A DNA stretch of 46,181 nt, from NCBI GenBank assembly GCA_022772475.1, contig JALEZQ010000081.1, forward strand, positions 1-46,181, given 5' to 3'. The notes beneath the pieces were generated by a model, which was not told where the DNA came from, did not search any database, and saw nothing but the letters and a program-made list of their open reading frames with translations. Each line of letters starts with the position of its first letter. The stretch's first letter is position 1. Made by a program: the position numbers and the translations under genes. This DNA comes from Bacteroidales bacterium (GTDB taxonomy: Bacteria; Bacteroidota; Bacteroidia; Bacteroidales; Bacteroidaceae). Of this stretch, positions 44,540 through 46,181 are shown one piece after another.

Positions 44540-44570
44540 CAAAGTTACGACAAGCCTTCCCCGCCGGCAA
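44540..44570 (-). promoter_or_regulatory. Consensus promoter on the minus strand in the 44.4-kb spacer
   Basis: On the minus strand: TTG (44570-44568), exactly 20 bases, TAACTTTG (44547-44540). Same boxes and spacing as the guaB, feoAB and ruvX promoters. It points away from the plus-strand gene at 44768. Confidence 0.65.
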
Positions 44571-44767
44571 TACACAAAACGGAGTAAAATTTGGCCGCCA
44601 CAGTCCCAACGCTCACCATATTGAACGAGTGCACAGCCCTCCACACAACAGGAGACCAAGAGGGAAACTCAACTTTTCAACTCCAGTTAAAGAGCTATAC
44701 AAACATTATTCGTAATATTGCACTTGCCTGTTGACTCTATATAGAACCTCCCTAAAGACATACTTCT

Positions 44768-46181
44768 ATGAAACATTCAAGGTTAAGTTTTATTTTCTGT
44801 TTCTTACTATGCATTCTTGTATCCGCACCGTCCAAGTCGCAAAATACCATTCCCGGCGACAATGTAATGCGTTATTACAAGGTGGCAGTGCCAGTTACAT
44901 TGTCATCCTTTGAGGAAGACTTTGATGGCGATGAAGCCGCTGTAAAACTATTCTGGTCCGATGTGGAGGAATATCTCAACAAGATTTACGTTCCGTTGGG
45001 ATTTTGTTTTACCGTGAACAGGGATAGCAGACTTTTGCTGTCTTCGTATAATCGTATAGATGAAAACTATATGGATGCTCCCAGTTACGGAACAGAACTT
45101 CTCGACGAACTTATCGGTCAGTCTTCGTACGATATAGGCATTTGGATTCTGCACCGTCCCGAGGATGGCAACAACAACGGCCTTTCTATACTGGAAGGGG
45201 CATACAAGAAGGACAGCAAGGCATCCGGATATGCCGCCCCTGATCCATGGATTGTGGCGCATGAAATAGCACACATGTTTGGTGCCGGGCACACAGAGGA
45301 TGCTTCGCTGATGGACGCAGAGGGAGATTTTCTCTCCCTGACTTCCATTATGGAGATACGCTCGTCATGTATCAGGAACAACTCTGCCTACTACAGCGAC
45401 CAGGGCAAGAACACGCTTGTCGGTCCAGATTTGGGAGGAAACTATGTGTTCGGACAGAAGGTATCCAATACAGCACCTGCATTTGGAAGCAAAATGCCAT
45501 ATTCTGTCAGAATTCCCTTGGGAGCATGCCTTGCGTTGGATGTTCAGGCAGACGATGCAGAGGATAACAGGATTTCTTACTCTACTGTCAGCAATGATTT
45601 TGCCCTGGTTGCTCCGACCTTTAGTTCGCGATTGGATTTCCGACCCCAATACGTGGCGGATATCTTTTATGACGGTTATTATTATATAGTAGACAAGACC
45701 GACATCCATACCAAGGAAGCGGGCAGTTATTCCATGACAGTCTCTATCAACGACATGCCCGACTCCGACATTCTTACGTGGAAGACTTTTATCGCTTCCC
45801 CTTTCTACAGCAATTACACTACACGCCAGATAGGTGTGGATATTGTAGGAGGCGAACGCTTCTCGCTATCCCTCTCTCCAGACCGGCAGAACTATGCTCC
45901 TGGCGACAAGGTGCGTCTTTCATGGGGAGTAAATACCAGTTATTTTAATTCGGAAAGCAGACTGAGGATAACGCTCTCGACTGATTATGGAAAAACATTC
46001 AACTACATCCTTGCGGCCTCCGTTCCGGCCCTTGATGGCAAATGTGTGGTTGAGATGCCTGACTTGAAGATAGATAATCTTGACGTGGATTTTTCCACTG
46101 CAGTTTGTTCCGTCCGTGCAGGTATAATACGCATTGAGGAAATAGGCGGTGCGGCATACACACTTTCGTGCCTTACACCAG
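44768..46181 (+). CDS. Secreted metzincin-type metalloprotease (3' end missing)
   Basis: Open from ATG 44768 to the right edge, about 471 codons, truncated by the window. The signal peptide is about residues 1-24 (MKHSRLSFIFCFLLCILVSA). Residues about 35-200 form a small protease domain with AHEIAHMFGAGHTED: His165, Glu166, His169, Gly172, His175, the HExxHxxGxxH zinc motif. Met182 or Met195 is the likely Met-turn. After it come beta-rich segments (about 350-471, including FSLSLSPDRQNYAPGDKVRLSWGV), probably Ig-like, as in Bacteroidetes reprolysin-like proteases that end in a secretion domain. Codons such as AAT, TAT, ATA and AGA are far more common than in neighbouring genes, which suggests recent transfer. 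Nearest families: M12B-like or pappalysin-like; not resolved. Confidence 0.82.
   Translation, partial: MKHSRLSFIFCFLLCILVSAPSKSQNTIPGDNVMRYYKVAVPVTLSSFEEDFDGDEAAVKLFWSDVEEYLNKIYVPLGFCFTVNRDSRLLLSSYNRIDENYMDAPSYGTELLDELIGQSSYDIGIWILHRPEDGNNNGLSILEGAYKKDSKASGYAAPDPWIVAHEIAHMFGAGHTEDASLMDAEGDFLSLTSIMEIRSSCIRNNSAYYSDQGKNTLVGPDLGGNYVFGQKVSNTAPAFGSKMPYSVRIPLGACLALDVQADDAEDNRISYSTVSNDFALVAPTFSSRLDFRPQYVADIFYDGYYYIVDKTDIHTKEAGSYSMTVSINDMPDSDILTWKTFIASPFYSNYTTRQIGVDIVGGERFSLSLSPDRQNYAPGDKVRLSWGVNTSYFNSESRLRITLSTDYGKTFNYILAASVPALDGKCVVEMPDLKIDNLDVDFSTAVCSVRAGIIRIEEIGGAAYTLSCLTP

Larger units (their letters stand above)
44363..44767. other. Spacer with three-arm hairpin set and a minus-strand promoter
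   Basis: 405 bp, increasingly AT-rich to the right. It holds the metalloprotease terminator with a competing third arm (44400-44462), a candidate 14-codon ORF (44482-44526) and a consensus promoter on the minus strand (44540-44570). A weak -7-like TAATATTG near 44712 could serve the following gene. A 90-codon plus-strand frame here has no support. Confidence 0.55.

Noticed and set aside
44446-44715. 90-codon plus-strand frame in the 44.4-kb spacer
   Set aside because: No similarity, starts inside the terminator region and overlaps the minus-strand promoter.

Overview
The window comes from a fairly GC-rich member of the Bacteroidales, most likely Prevotellaceae-like. The evidence is the promoter style (a -7 box TAnnTTTG with a TTG about 20 bases upstream, and no Shine-Dalgarno pattern), an S46 dipeptidyl-peptidase, paired OmpA proteins, a lipoprotein with an SCKDYE-type start, a FeoA-FeoB fusion, an OstA-like LPS export protein and paired PpiC/SurA chaperones. 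No rRNA, tRNA, insertion sequence, phage gene or CRISPR array was found. The genus call is inference.

Layout. (1) 1-8844, minus strand: housekeeping genes serS, purB, an rluB-type pseudouridine synthase with a long Arg/Tyr/Gly repeat tail, asnS, pyrK, pyrDB, then a partial NhaC antiporter cut by the left edge. (2) 9725-18718, plus strand: envelope and secreted proteins: a DPP7-type S46 peptidase, a coiled-coil lipoprotein followed by an OmpA protein, then a two-gene unit (secreted protein plus putative beta-barrel). (3) 19292-32390, minus strand: a second OmpA protein, mutL, an OstA/LptA-like protein, two PpiC-type chaperones, guaB, glyA, pyrI and pyrB. The middle of this run is an outer-membrane biogenesis cluster. 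(4) 32734-44362, plus strand: feoAB, a tandem SGNH hydrolase, then ruvX, def, a TPR protein, a TrmA-family RNA methyltransferase, a small unknown protein and a large secreted zinc metalloprotease. (5) 44768 to the right edge: the start of a second secreted metzincin-type protease, visibly more AT-rich than the rest.

Pyrimidine synthesis (pyrB, pyrI, pyrDB, pyrK), purine synthesis (purB, guaB) and one-carbon supply (glyA) are spread over two minus-strand runs. The envelope genes form the other theme.

The least explained DNA is in the spacers. A 22-bp tandem array (18891-19198) has units that each fold into a hairpin, with paired changes in the two arms. A smaller array of similar period lies at 4670-4737. 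A diverged dispersed element of about 265-277 bp occurs twice (9158-9422 and 29224-29500) and carries mutually exclusive hairpins. At 44400-44570 a strong minus-strand promoter, a 14-codon ORF and three competing hairpin arms look like a small RNA or attenuator with no obvious downstream gene. These are the best candidates for something undescribed; all are read by eye and need genome-wide comparison.
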